Part shown: piece after piece, positions 39,929 to 48,623 of the stretch
How the letters are laid out: every line of letters starts with the position of its first letter
How positions within the stretch are numbered: the stretch's first letter is position 1
From: Phenylobacterium kunshanense
GTDB taxonomy: Bacteria; Pseudomonadota; Alphaproteobacteria; Caulobacterales; Caulobacteraceae
DNA length: 64,000 nucleotides
Assembly: GCF_003254525.1 (NCBI RefSeq)
Contig: NZ_QFYS01000004.1
Location: 284,570-348,569, forward strand
Direction: 5' to 3'
The notes under the pieces: generated by a model
What the model saw: the letters and a program-made list of their open reading frames with translations, nothing else
Told to the model about the DNA's origin: nothing
Databases searched by the model: none
Translations under genes and position numbers: made by a program

Positions 39929-41566
39929 ATGCGTCTTCCGAAGCTTCTGACCGCCACCGCTGTGGCGCTGGCCCTCGCTGCGCCCGCCGCGGCGCAAACC
40001 GCTCCGGACCTTGAACGCTCGGCCGCCAATGTGAAGGCGCACGTGGAATTCCTGGCGTCCGACCTGCTGCAGGGACGGGAGACCGGCTCCCCCGGCTACG
40101 ACATCGCGGCGAACTATGTGGCCTCGCAGTTCGCGCTGCTGGGCCTGAAGCCGGCGGGCGACAAGGGGAGCTATTTCCAGCAGGTGCCGATGGTGGCCTT
40201 CCGCGCCGCCGACAAGGGCGAGTTCGTGGTTCGGGCCAAGGACGGTTCGGCCAGCCCCCTGGCCTTCGGCGAAGAGGTCCTGCTCGGCCGCAATGCCGGG
40301 GCGGCCGACCACAAGGTCTCCGCCCCGCTGGTGTTCGCCGGCTATGGCGTGGTCGCGCCGGAGAAGAAGCACGACGACTACAAGGGCCTGAACGCCAAGG
40401 GGAAAATCGTCGTCGTCCTGTCCGGCGGCCCGCCCGGGTTTCAGACCGAGGAGCGCGCCTACTACGGCAACGCCCGCACCAAGCGGATGGCGGCGGCCAA
40501 GGCGGGCGCGGTAGGGGTGATCTTCCTCTCGACGCCCAAGGACGAGCTGCGGCGGCCGTTCGCCGAAGGCGCACGCTCGTGGCAGGCCTGGGCGATGACC
40601 TGGCGCAAGCCGGATGGGACGGCTTTCGACGTGGCGCCCGGGACGCCCGGCCTGGGCTCGATCAGCGTCAAGGGCGCCGAGAAGTTGTTTGCCGGCGCGC
40701 CCAAGACCTTCGCCCAGGTGATCGCCGAAGCCGACAAGCCGAAGGGCGTCGTGCCCCGCTTCCCGCTGGCGACCGCCATGGATGTGACGCTGCGCACCGA
40801 GATGAAGGTCATCCAGAGCGCCAATGTCGCCGGCCTGCTGGAAGGCTCCGATCCGAAGCTGAAGGACGAGGTGATCGTCCTGTCGGCCCACCTGGACCAC
40901 ATCGGGATCACGCCGCCCCTCAACGGCGACGAGATCAACAACGGCGCCCTGGATAACGCCGGCGGCATCGCCACGACCCTGGAGGTCGCGCGGGCCTTCC
41001 AGGAATCCGGTCAGAAGCCGAAGCGCTCGCTGCTGTTCCTGGCGGTGACGGCCGAGGAGAAGGGGCTGCTGGGCGCCGAGTACTTCGCCCGCAATCCCAC
41101 GGTGGCCGGGCCGATGGTGGCCAACGTCAACCTCGACATGCCGATCCTGACCTACGACTTCCTGGACGTGGTGGCCTTCGGCGCCGAGCGGTCCAGCCTG
41201 GGTCCCGCAGTGCAGCGCGCGGCGCAACGGATGGGTGTGTCGCTGTCGGCCGACCCCATGCCGGAGGAGGGGCTGTTCACCCGTTCGGACCACTTCCGCT
41301 TCGTTGAGGTGGGCGTGCCGTCGACCTTCCTGATGACCGGCTTCCAGAACGGCGGCGAGGCCAAGTTCCGGGGCTTCCTGAAGGACTGCTACCACAAGCC
41401 CTGCGACGACCTGGGCCAGGGGATCGACTACGCCGCCGGCGCCAAGTTCGCCCGCATCAACTACGAGATCGCCCGCGAACTGGCCGACGCGGACCAGCGG
41501 CCGCTGTGGAACAAGGGCGACTTCTTCGCGGGCAAGTTCGCGCCGAAGCAGACGATCGCCGACTGA
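39929..41566 (+). CDS. M28 family metallopeptidase, exported
   Basis: A 545-residue peptidase with a signal peptide (LLTATAVALALAAPAAAQTA), a PA insert domain (about 110-190, APLVFAGYGVVAPEKKHDDY), and the two-zinc M28 site: SAHLDHIG, GALDNAGG, TAEEKGLLG, NVNLDM and RSDHFRF supply the ligands and general base. M28 enzymes are aminopeptidases; this one would act in the periplasm. The ribosome site lies in the arm of a terminator-like hairpin directly ahead. It converges with the 2OG oxygenase gene, 13 bases apart. Confidence 0.93.
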   Translation: MRLPKLLTATAVALALAAPAAAQTAPDLERSAANVKAHVEFLASDLLQGRETGSPGYDIAANYVASQFALLGLKPAGDKGSYFQQVPMVAFRAADKGEFVVRAKDGSASPLAFGEEVLLGRNAGAADHKVSAPLVFAGYGVVAPEKKHDDYKGLNAKGKIVVVLSGGPPGFQTEERAYYGNARTKRMAAAKAGAVGVIFLSTPKDELRRPFAEGARSWQAWAMTWRKPDGTAFDVAPGTPGLGSISVKGAEKLFAGAPKTFAQVIAEADKPKGVVPRFPLATAMDVTLRTEMKVIQSANVAGLLEGSDPKLKDEVIVLSAHLDHIGITPPLNGDEINNGALDNAGGIATTLEVARAFQESGQKPKRSLLFLAVTAEEKGLLGAEYFARNPTVAGPMVANVNLDMPILTYDFLDVVAFGAERSSLGPAVQRAAQRMGVSLSADPMPEEGLFTRSDHFRFVEVGVPSTFLMTGFQNGGEAKFRGFLKDCYHKPCDDLGQGIDYAAGAKFARINYEIARELADADQRPLWNKGDFFAGKFAPKQTIAD

Positions 41567-41579
41567 TCCGAACGGTGGG

Positions 41580-42200
41580 TCAGCGCCAGCCGTAGTTGAA
41601 GCTGACGCTGACCCGCGCCGTCTTCGCGCGGTTGGTCGTCACTTCGTGGCGGAGCCAGCTTTCCCACATGTAGATCGTGCCGGGCCGGGGCTGCAGATAG
41701 ACGAAGGGCTGGACCGCCTCGGGGGCGTCCTTCCGGCGCGGCGGCGCCGCCATCATCATCGGCAGCCGCGGATCCTCTATCTTCAGCGCGCTCGCGCCGG
41801 GTGGGATGTCCACATAGACCGTGCCCGAGAGCACGCTGTGCGGGTGGATGTGGCTGGTATGGCCCGCGCCCGGCTTCAGGACGTTGACCCACAGGCTGTC
41901 CAGCCGCAGGCGGCCGCCGCCGAGATCGAAGTCCAGCGCCTCGGCGAAGGCCTTGGCGTGGCGGTCGAGCTTCGCCTTCAACTCGCCGAAGACGCTCATC
42001 CGCTGGGGCAGGTCGTTCAGGGAGGCATAGGAGGTATAGCCGCCGTAGCTGTGCTCCCGACACCACCGACGGCCGGCCTGGTCCTCGGCCTCCAGCAGGC
42101 GGCAGGCATCCAAAATCTCGGCATTGAAATTTTCGAAGGACCGGTCTGTTGTAAGGGTCGCTTCGTAGATCGGCGTGGCGAAGAGCGGGCGCAGAGGCAT
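41580..42200 (-). CDS. Putative 2OG-Fe(II) oxygenase (TIGR02466 type)
   Basis: A 206-residue protein with the TIGR02466 pattern: LFATPIYEATLTTDRSFENF at the start, SLWVNVLKPGAGHTSHIHPH, SGTVYVDIPPGASALKIEDP and GTIYMWESWLRHEVTTNRA, followed by RVSVSFNYGW. The histidines in HIHPH and LRHEV and an aspartate in between may bind iron in a double-stranded beta-helix. Substrate and reaction are unknown; the family is common in alphaproteobacteria. No operon partner. Confidence 0.8.
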   Translation of the reverse strand: MPLRPLFATPIYEATLTTDRSFENFNAEILDACRLLEAEDQAGRRWCREHSYGGYTSYASLNDLPQRMSVFGELKAKLDRHAKAFAEALDFDLGGGRLRLDSLWVNVLKPGAGHTSHIHPHSVLSGTVYVDIPPGASALKIEDPRLPMMMAAPPRRKDAPEAVQPFVYLQPRPGTIYMWESWLRHEVTTNRAKTARVSVSFNYGWR

Positions 42201-42327
42201 GCGGGCGGCTTAGCGCAGCCCGGGCCGGGCGCAAAGCTCCCGCGCTGGCGAACCGCCCGATCCGCGACTAGGCTCGGGTGAAACACAGGTGGCCGACCAA
42301 CAAGGCCGCCGTTGGGGGAACGAGGGC

Positions 42328-43191
42328 ATGAAGAGCATCGTGACGGCGCTGGCTGTGGCGGGCCTGCTGGCGGGCGCGCCGGCGGCGGTCCAGGCGCAGG
42401 GCAAGGCCAAGGCCGCCGCGGCCTACAAGGCGCCCCGCATCCCGGGAACCAGCCAGCCCGACCTCAATGGCGTCTGGCAGGTGATGAACACCGCCGGCTG
42501 GGACATCGAGCCCCATGGCGCCCGGGCGGCGCTGCAGCTACGGCCTGGCCCCTTCGTGCCGGTTCCGGCCAAGGCCGTGGTCGCGCTGGGCGCGGTCGGC
42601 GCGGTTCCCGCGGGTCCCGGCATCGTCGAAGGCGGCGAGATCCCCTACAAGCCCGAGGCCAAGGCGCTGCGCGACGAGAACCGCGCCAACTACCTGGAGC
42701 GCGACCCGGAGGTGAAATGCTACCTGCCCGGCGTGCCGCGGGCGAATTACATGCATCTGCCGTTCCAGATCTTCCAGTCCGAGAAGTCGATGCTGGTCGC
42801 CTACGAATACGCGGGCGCGGTCCGGAACATGCTGTTCACCGATCCCGGCCCGGCGCCGGTGGATACGTGGATGGGCCAGTCGGTCGCCAAGTGGGAAGGC
42901 GACACCCTGGTCGTCACCGTGACGGGCATGAACGACCGCTCCTGGTTCGACCGGGCCGGCAACCACCATTCCGACCAGATGACGGTGGTCGAGCGCTGGA
43001 CGCCGACCGGTCCCATGACCATGCGATACGAGGCCACCATCACGGATCCGGCCACCTTCACCCGGCCGTGGAAGATGAGCTTCAACCTCTACAAGCGGCA
43101 GGGCGAGGACGCCCGGCTCGGCCAGTTCAAATGCGTCGAGTTCGTGGAGGAGCTGATGTACGGCGATCTCCGCAAGGAGCCGCTGAAATAA
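42328..43191 (+). CDS. Exported protein of unknown function (pairs with DUF6152)
   Basis: A 287-residue protein with a signal peptide (MKSIVTALAVAGLLAGAPAA). The mature part has IPGTSQPDLNGVWQVMNTAG, CYLPGVPRANYMHLPFQIFQ, SVAKWEGDTLVVTVTGMNDR and NHHSDQMTVVERWTPTGPMT, a beta-rich family I have often seen beside DUF6152 proteins in Sphingomonadales and Caulobacterales, but with no known function. The lone cysteine pair may form a disulfide. It is followed by the DUF6152 gene after 55 bases, and both share a terminator. Confidence 0.8.
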   Translation: MKSIVTALAVAGLLAGAPAAVQAQGKAKAAAAYKAPRIPGTSQPDLNGVWQVMNTAGWDIEPHGARAALQLRPGPFVPVPAKAVVALGAVGAVPAGPGIVEGGEIPYKPEAKALRDENRANYLERDPEVKCYLPGVPRANYMHLPFQIFQSEKSMLVAYEYAGAVRNMLFTDPGPAPVDTWMGQSVAKWEGDTLVVTVTGMNDRSWFDRAGNHHSDQMTVVERWTPTGPMTMRYEATITDPATFTRPWKMSFNLYKRQGEDARLGQFKCVEFVEELMYGDLRKEPLK

Positions 43192-43246
43192 TCCGGGCTC
43201 GTCGCCCGGCCTGACAAAGACGATCATCCGGCGTTGGAGGCGCAAG

Positions 43247-43699
43247 ATGGACAACAAGAAACTGATCATCGCGGGGGCGCTCGGCGCGGCCCTCGCCGCC
43301 GCCGCGGTGGGCGGCGCCGCATGGGCCCACCATGCCTTCGCCGCCGAGTTCGATGGCAAGGCCCCCGTGCTCCTGCGCGGCAAGGTGACCCGCGTGGAGT
43401 GGATCAACCCGCACGCCTGGGTGCACATCAACGCGGTCGACCCGAAGACCGGCCAGACGACGGCGTGGATGGTGGAGGGCGGCACGCCCAACACCCTGAT
43501 GCGGTCGGGGATCACCAAGGCGTCGCTGCCGCCGGGCACCGAGATCATCGTTCGCGGCTATCAGTCCAAGGACAAGCTCTGCCGTCCGGCTTGCAAGGCC
43601 AACGGCCGCGACGTGACCTTCCCGGATGGCCGCAAGCTGTTCATGGGCTCGTCGGGCACGGGCGCCCCGAAGGACGGCTCGGACCCCAACGACAAGTAG
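43247..43699 (+). CDS. DUF6152 family exported protein
   Basis: A 150-residue protein with a signal-anchor (MDNKKLIIAGALGAALAAAA) and, after AWAHHAFAAEFDG, the DUF6152 core: LLRGKVTRVEWINPHAWVHI, WMVEGGTPNTLMRSGITKA, IIVRGYQSKD and NGRDVTFPDGRKLFMGSSG. The HH and NPHAW motifs are diagnostic. A role in periplasmic metal or organic compound handling has been guessed for the family. It follows the unknown exported protein and ends before a strong terminator. Confidence 0.85.
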   Translation: MDNKKLIIAGALGAALAAAAVGGAAWAHHAFAAEFDGKAPVLLRGKVTRVEWINPHAWVHINAVDPKTGQTTAWMVEGGTPNTLMRSGITKASLPPGTEIIVRGYQSKDKLCRPACKANGRDVTFPDGRKLFMGSSGTGAPKDGSDPNDK

Positions 43700-43721
43700 G
43701 GCCGCCGCCTGCCGGATACGG

Positions 43722-43748
43722 AAAGGGGAGCCGCGAGGCTCCCCTTTT
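43722..43748 (+). terminator. Intrinsic terminator after the DUF6152 gene
   Basis: An 11-bp perfect stem (AAAGGGGAGCC with GGCTCCCCTTT, loop GCGA) followed by TTC. It ends the two-gene operon and probably also blocks antisense reading from the flagellar gene. Confidence 0.88.
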
Positions 43749-43769
43749 TCGTCGCCGAGAGCGATCGGT

Positions 43770-43991
43770 TCAGCGCTGCAGGTCGAGCAGCGAGTCCCAC
43801 ATGTCCTGGGCGAACTTGATGACCGAGATATTGGCCGAGAAGGCGGTCTTGGCTTCGATCATGCCGACCATCTCCTGGCCGACGTCCACGTCCGAGCCCT
43901 CGACGCCCTGGGTGGCGACGCGCACCGCCGAGCTCTCGAAGCGCTGGGTGGCGGCCATCAGGCCGTAGCGGGCGGTTGCGATCGGGTCCAT
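43770..43991 (-). CDS. Mini flagellar rod-type protein (FlgC-like N and C termini only)
   Basis: A 73-residue protein. The front, MDPIATARYGLMAATQRFES, is like the N-terminal helix of flagellar rod and hook proteins, and the end, EMVGMIEAKTAFSANISVIK and FAQDMWDSLLDL, is the conserved C-terminal flg_bbr_C helix. The middle domain of 60 or more residues present in FlgC, FlgB or FlgG is absent. It might be a rod-associated coiled-coil partner or an assembly modulator. No other flagellar gene is nearby. Confidence 0.8.
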   Translation of the reverse strand: MDPIATARYGLMAATQRFESSAVRVATQGVEGSDVDVGQEMVGMIEAKTAFSANISVIKFAQDMWDSLLDLQR

Positions 43992-44106
43992 TCCGCCACG
44001 CTGCCATGGCGGCGGTTAACCCCAGGCTCGCAGACGTGGTGAACGCAGTTTTTCGAAGCCGAGGGTGTGGAGCCGGCGTATCCTCGAAATGCCCCAGGAG
44101 CCTCCC

Positions 44107-44463
44107 ATGCGACGTCACATCCTTACAGCCGTCTTCGCCATGGCCGCGGGCGCGGCGGGCGCCCAGCCGGTGACGGAAAATCCGCCCACCTGGACGATCC
44201 AGTGCATCGAGGTCGGCGGTCAGCTGATCCCGGCCGTCTGCAAGGTCCCCGGCAGCCGGCTCGACCCGCGCGAGGACATCTGCACCTGCCCCGACGGCGG
44301 CCAGCGGGTCCGGGTCTCCATCTGCGCCAAGGAGCAGACGCCGCCGCCCGAGGGCAGGGCGCTGAACATCGCCCGCCGCGAGGCCGCCCGCGACGGCAGC
44401 CTCATCGGCGACAAGGTGGGAGATCGGCCGATCTGCGCAGCGCCGCGGACGCCGCCGCGCTGA
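44107..44463 (+). CDS. Small exported cysteine-containing protein, unknown function
   Basis: A 118-residue protein with a signal peptide (MRRHILTAVFAMAAGAAGA) and a mature part with six cysteines (IQCIEVGG, VCKVPGSR, DICTCPDGG, SICAKEQ and PICAAP), likely forming disulfides. ATG 44107 follows AGGAG. I recognise no family. It converges on the serine hydrolase gene, with 4 bases between the stops. Confidence 0.65.
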   Translation: MRRHILTAVFAMAAGAAGAQPVTENPPTWTIQCIEVGGQLIPAVCKVPGSRLDPREDICTCPDGGQRVRVSICAKEQTPPPEGRALNIARREAARDGSLIGDKVGDRPICAAPRTPPR

Positions 44464-44467
44464 GCGA

Positions 44468-45712
44468 TCAACTCAGGGCGGCGTAGGTCATCTTCTGGAA
44501 GACGGGCAGGGCGATGCGGCCGGTGGGTCGCTGCCCTTGCATGGCCGTGACCGCCTCGGGGCCCAGCGGCATGGAGTCCTGGATCAGGTAGACCAGGATC
44601 ATGTCGTTCTTCGGATCGGCCTGCCACCAGGTGCCGAAGGCGCCCGGCCAGCCGAACGCCCCTTCCGCGCCCGCGCCCATCCACTCGTGCTTCTGGGCGT
44701 CGAGGATCATCGAGACGCCGAGGCCGAAGCCCTGACTCATCCAGAACGGCATTCCCAGGAAGTCGTGGGTGCGCTGCACGTCCGTCAGGCGGTTGGCGCA
44801 CATCAGGTCGATGGTCTCGGCCTTCACCAGCCGCACGCCGTCCACCTCGCCGCGGCCCAGCATCATGCGGGCGAACTTCAGATAGTCGTCGGCGGTGGAG
44901 ATCAGGCCGCCGCCGCCCGCCTCGAAGGCCATCGGCGTCTCGGAGTGGGGGATCGACACGTCCTTCAGCGGGCTGCCGTCCGCCTTGGCCTCGTACAGCT
45001 TGGCCAGGCGGCCGTGCTTCTCGGGCGCCAGCCAGAAGCCGGTGTCGGACATGCCCAGCGGATCGAAGATCCGCGCCTTCAGCACCTCGCCCAGGGGCTT
45101 GCCCTCGATGCGGGCGACCAGGAAGCCCAGCACGTCGGTCGAGTGGCTGTAGTGGAAGCGCTCGCCCGGCTGGTAGCTGAGCGGCAGCTCGCTCAGCGCC
45201 TGCAGCCAGGCGTCGGGCGACAGGGCGTTGATCAGCGGCGAGCCGAGCTGCTTGTCATAGGCGTGGGCGATCGGGCCCATGGAGGTGAAGCCGTAGGCGA
45301 GGCCCGAGCGGTGGGTGAAGAGGTCCTCCACCGTGATCTCGCGCGCCGCCGGCACGGTCTCGTCCAGCGGGCCGGCGGCGTTCTTCAGAACCCGCATGTC
45401 CTTGAACTCGGGCATCCAGCGGGTGATCGGGTCGTCCAGCTTCAGCTTGCCTTCCTCGATCAGCATCATGGCGGCGATCGAGGTGACCGGCTTGGTCATC
45501 GAGGCGATGCGGAAGAGGGTGTCGCGCTCCATCGGCAGGCCGGCGGCGATGTCGCGGTGGCCGATCGTATTGACCTGCGCCACCTCGCCGCGGCGCCAGG
45601 TCAGGGTCACGATCCCCGACAGCGCCCCCTGGTCCACGATACCCTTCAGCGCCGGACCCACCTGGGCCAGAGCATCCCGATTGAAACCAGCCGGGGCCTG
45701 AGCACCGTCCAT
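44468..45712 (-). CDS. Serine hydrolase of the beta-lactamase/family VIII esterase type
   Basis: A 414-residue enzyme with the SxxK motif SMTK (residues 71-74, FRIASMTKPV) and a tyrosine motif YSHS (FHYSHSTDVLGFLVARI), the arrangement of class C beta-lactamases and family VIII carboxylesterases. The late region, GVSMILDAQKHEWMGAGAEG, holds the usual glycine-rich W/HxG-type segment in altered form. There is no signal peptide, so it acts in the cytoplasm, fitting an esterase rather than a wall enzyme. A degenerate copy of the SDR/monooxygenase operator lies 13 bases upstream. It may hydrolyse the ester product of the Baeyer-Villiger enzyme; that is an inference. Confidence 0.87.
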   Translation of the reverse strand: MDGAQAPAGFNRDALAQVGPALKGIVDQGALSGIVTLTWRRGEVAQVNTIGHRDIAAGLPMERDTLFRIASMTKPVTSIAAMMLIEEGKLKLDDPITRWMPEFKDMRVLKNAAGPLDETVPAAREITVEDLFTHRSGLAYGFTSMGPIAHAYDKQLGSPLINALSPDAWLQALSELPLSYQPGERFHYSHSTDVLGFLVARIEGKPLGEVLKARIFDPLGMSDTGFWLAPEKHGRLAKLYEAKADGSPLKDVSIPHSETPMAFEAGGGGLISTADDYLKFARMMLGRGEVDGVRLVKAETIDLMCANRLTDVQRTHDFLGMPFWMSQGFGLGVSMILDAQKHEWMGAGAEGAFGWPGAFGTWWQADPKNDMILVYLIQDSMPLGPEAVTAMQGQRPTGRIALPVFQKMTYAALS

Positions 45713-45724
45713 GGATCGCCTCCC

Positions 45725-45737
45725 TTATCACTGTTCA
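45725..45737. promoter_or_regulatory. Degenerate copy of the TTATC-N3-GATAA operator before the esterase gene
   Basis: TTATCACTGTTCA matches the full operator at 8-9 of 13 positions and, together with the adjoining ribosome site, is very like the SDR upstream region (CCTCCCTTATC is shared). The left half-site is intact and the right is damaged. Weak on its own. Confidence 0.3.
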
Positions 45738-45882
45738 GTTCATTGCGCCGGTCGCGGGGGGTGACGTCAAGGCTGACCGCGGGGAAATTCGGCTGCATCT
45801 GTGGGCGACCGGGCCGCGTAGACCCCGGCAAGGGCCGCGGACGTTGCGCGCCCGCGATCGTCTCCGTACGTGAGTGGAGCCC

Positions 45883-46758
45883 ATGCCGCCCCCGCTCTCC
45901 AAACGCTCAGCCCTGGCCGCCGCGCTCGCGACCCTGACCTCGGCCTGTTCGCCGCTGACGATGTTCGCGACGCTGTCGCCGAAGGATCCGGCCTCGCATG
46001 TCGTGCGCGGGGCGGCCTATGGGGCCGGACCACGGCAGATGCTGGACGTCTACGCGCCACGCGGTGCGCGGGGGCAGGCGCCCGTCGCGGTGTTCTTCTA
46101 TGGCGGGTCGTGGGACAGCGGCCGGCGGCAGGACTATAACTGGGTGGGTCGGGCCCTGGCTTCGAAGGGCTTCGTCGCCGTGGTCGCCGACTACCGGCTC
46201 TATCCCGAGGTCAAGTACCCGGGCTTCCTCGAGGATGGCGCGCAGGCGGTGCGCTGGAGCGTCGAGAACGCGCCCCGCTTCGGCGGCGACCCCGACCGCA
46301 TCGTCCTCGTCGGGCACTCGGCCGGCGCCTACAACGCGGTGATGCTGGGCCTGGACCGCCGGTACCTTTCCGCCGCCGGCGTCGATCCGGCGCGGGTGAG
46401 GGCGATCGCCGGGCTGTCGGGGCCTTACGATTTCCTGCCGATCCGCAGCGACATCACCGAGCGCATCTTCGGTGGCGCGCCCGACCTGCCGTCCACCCAG
46501 CCGCTGGCCTTCGTCGGCCCGCAGTCGCCGCCCGCATTCCTGGCGACCGGGGAGGCCGACAGCATGGTCTGGCCGAAGAATACGATCGCGCTGGCCCGGA
46601 GCCTCCGCGCGGCGGGCGTGCCGGTCGAGGAGCGGCACTATCCTGGCGTGGATCACGTCCGCATGGTGCTGGCCCTTTCGCGCCCGCTGAGAGGGCGTGC
46701 GCCGGTGCTGGAGGAGATGACCGACTTCCTGCGCCGGCACGCGGCGGCCGCGGACTGA
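45883..46758 (+). CDS. Alpha/beta hydrolase (carboxylesterase, BD-FAE-like)
   Basis: A 291-residue protein. The first 25 residues look like a signal or lipoprotein leader (ALAAALATLTSACSP; Cys near 22). The alpha/beta hydrolase core has the oxyanion-hole VAVFFYGGSWDSGRRQDY (in place of HGGG), the nucleophile in LVGHSAGAYNAVM, and the His in HYPGVDHVRMVLAL with an acid in ATGEADSMV. Such enzymes cleave acyl esters in the periplasm or at the membrane. The ATG at 45883 follows a ribosome site, GTGGAG; the shorter start is preferred. It is divergent from the serine hydrolase gene. Confidence 0.85.
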   Translation: MPPPLSKRSALAAALATLTSACSPLTMFATLSPKDPASHVVRGAAYGAGPRQMLDVYAPRGARGQAPVAVFFYGGSWDSGRRQDYNWVGRALASKGFVAVVADYRLYPEVKYPGFLEDGAQAVRWSVENAPRFGGDPDRIVLVGHSAGAYNAVMLGLDRRYLSAAGVDPARVRAIAGLSGPYDFLPIRSDITERIFGGAPDLPSTQPLAFVGPQSPPAFLATGEADSMVWPKNTIALARSLRAAGVPVEERHYPGVDHVRMVLALSRPLRGRAPVLEEMTDFLRRHAAAAD

Positions 46759-46950
46759 TCCGTGCTGCGGCGCGGCAGCGGGAACGGGTTCGCGGGGCTC
46801 GCATTGGCCGCGATCCTGTACGTCGTAAGGGAAAGCCGGCGTGATTGCCCCAGCGTTACGGCTGCTGCGATGCCGCATTGAATGCGGCGCTTCACGTGCG
46901 TATATGCCCGCTCGCCGACGAAGTCCGGCATGCAGGAGGACGCTACGCCT

Positions 46951-47307
46951 ATGCTGCTCACCCTGATGAAGGCCAAGCTGCATCGCGCCACGGTCACCCA
47001 GGCCGACCTCGACTACGAGGGCTCGATCGCCATCGACCGGGATCTGCTCGACGCTTCCGGCATTCTGCCGCACGAGCAGGTGGACGTCCTCAACATCACC
47101 AACGGCGCCCGCTTCACCACCTACGCCATCGAGGCCCCGCGCGGCTCGCGTGTGATCGGCGTCAATGGCGCCGCCGCCCGCCTGGTGCAGAAGGGCGACA
47201 AGGTCATCGTAGTGACCTATGGCATGCTGCCGGCCGAGGAAGCGCGGAACTATGCCCCGACTGTGGTCCTGCTGGACGACGACAACGAGATCAAGAAGGC
47301 CGCCTGA
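46951..47307 (+). CDS. panD: Aspartate 1-decarboxylase
   Basis: A 118-residue pro-enzyme that cleaves itself between Gly24 and Ser25 ([12 protein letters not shown]) to form the pyruvoyl group. The rest, [20 protein letters not shown] and [20 protein letters not shown], is canonical. It makes beta-alanine for pantothenate and coenzyme A. I chose ATG 46951 ([16 protein letters not shown] is the usual start); other methionines lie upstream. A putative lipoprotein gene overlaps its 3' end. Confidence 0.96.
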   Translation: MLLTLMKAKLHRATVTQADLDYEGSIAIDRDLLDASGILPHEQVDVLNITNGARFTTYAIEAPRGSRVIGVNGAAARLVQKGDKVIVVTYGMLPAEEARNYAPTVVLLDDDNEIKKAA

Positions 47308-47770
47308 GGTCCTCGCGGCCGCCGCACTGGCGGCCGTCAGCCTCGCCGCCTGCTCGCCGACCGCGCCTCCGGGCGTGGACAAGGGCGAGCTGGACGCCGC
47401 CGTCTCGCGGGCGATCGGCGACCCCAACAGCTGCGTGCTGATCGCCGAGGCTGGATCCGGGCGTCTGCTCTACCGCTACAACACCGCCACCACCTGCGCG
47501 AAGACCTTCCCGGCCTGCGACGCCCCCGGGGCGCGACAGGTGGAGGATCTCTTGAAGGCGACTGCGAAGGATCGCCAGCCGCGAGCGCTCTCCTGCAATA
47601 CCACCGCCGACGCCTCGCGCGGGGTCGGCTGGGCCGCGGGGCCCATCGCCGGTACGGATCTGGTCTACGCCGCCATGATGGAGGGCGACCGCGCCTTCCC
47701 GGGCCGGATGATGGCCGACCGCCTGGAAGGCGCCTTCCGCCGGGCGAAGGTCTCGAAGCCGGCGCCTTAG
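47252..47770 (+). CDS. Putative lipoprotein of unknown function, start uncertain
   Basis: The frame encodes a lipoprotein-like segment ([15 protein letters not shown], lipobox LAAC) followed by [20 protein letters not shown], with four cysteines that could form disulfides, for example [12 protein letters not shown] and [13 protein letters not shown]. The frame has no start codon between the panD stop and the signal core; the nearest ATG (47252) lies inside panD and would give a long unusual leader. Either this overlapping start is used, or a rare codon, or a sequencing error is present. Its stop overlaps the SIMPL gene's stop on the other strand by four bases. Confidence 0.6.
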   Translation: MPRLWSCWTTTTRSRRPPEVLAAAALAAVSLAACSPTAPPGVDKGELDAAVSRAIGDPNSCVLIAEAGSGRLLYRYNTATTCAKTFPACDAPGARQVEDLLKATAKDRQPRALSCNTTADASRGVGWAAGPIAGTDLVYAAMMEGDRAFPGRMMADRLEGAFRRAKVSKPAP

Positions 47771-48510
47771 CGCGCCAGCTCGTAGAGCCCGGTGATGTCG
47801 ATCCGCACCTTCAGCTCTCCACCGGCGATCGAGGTCCCGGCGTCCATCGCTTCGCGCTTGGCGGCGTAGGCCACCATCGGCATCGGCGGCTGGGGCGCAT
47901 AGCCGCCGCCTTCGCTCAGGCTGACCAGCCGGCTCACCCTGTGGCCCGTCGCCCGGGCGTAGAGGTCCGCCTTGGCGGCCAGCGCCTTCACGGCGGCCTC
48001 GCGCGCCGCGTTCTCGGCCGCCGTGGAGTCCTGCAGGCCGAAGCTGATCCCGTGCACCTGGTTGGCCCCAGATGCCACCGAGGCGTCGACCGCCGGACCC
48101 AGCCGCTTCAGGTCGTTCACCGTGATCGTGACGTTGTTCGAGGCCTGGTAGCCGACCAGCAGCGGCGGCTGGTTCTCCTGGTACCGGTACTGCGGGTTCA
48201 GGTTGAGGTTCGAGGTCTGGATGTCCTTGTCGGGGATGCCGGCCTTGCGCAGGCTGGCCATCACCGCGTTCATCCGGGTCGCATTGGCCTGCATGGCCTC
48301 GGCGGCGGTCTTGCCCTCGGTCATCACGCCCAGGGTGATGGTCGCCATGTCGGGCGCCACCTTCGTCTCGCCATAGGCCGACAGGTTGAGCGTCGTGGCG
48401 CGGAACATGCTTTCCGCGGCCGGGGGCGTCGCCTGGGCCAGCGCGGCGGGCGCGGCGGCGGCGGTCGAGAGCACGAGGCCCAGCGTGGCGGCGCGCATCA
48501 GGGTCTTCAT
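47767..48510 (-). CDS. SIMPL domain (DUF541) exported protein
   Basis: A 247-residue protein with a signal peptide (MRAATLGLVLSTAAAAPAAL) and the SIMPL domain: TLNLSAYGETKVAPDMATIT, GVMTEGKTAAEAMQANATR, IQTSNLNLNPQYRYQ, then GYQASNNVTITVNDL and AAVKALAAKADLYARATGHR. SIMPL proteins oligomerise in the periplasm and in some species protect against oxidative stress. The ATG at 48510 is chosen. It is the last chromosomal-type gene before the tRNA. Confidence 0.9.
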   Translation of the reverse strand: MKTLMRAATLGLVLSTAAAAPAALAQATPPAAESMFRATTLNLSAYGETKVAPDMATITLGVMTEGKTAAEAMQANATRMNAVMASLRKAGIPDKDIQTSNLNLNPQYRYQENQPPLLVGYQASNNVTITVNDLKRLGPAVDASVASGANQVHGISFGLQDSTAAENAAREAAVKALAAKADLYARATGHRVSRLVSLSEGGGYAPQPPMPMVAYAAKREAMDAGTSIAGGELKVRIDITGLYELAR

Positions 48511-48623
48511 CGGGGTCTCCGGTCCGTGTAGGGGAGGAATTGTCGGCAAGCGTCGCAGTTCCAACCTGAACGCAAGCTTTAAGCGACGTGCAGCCCGTGG
48601 TAACGCCCCGGCCTGCGCTGCAG

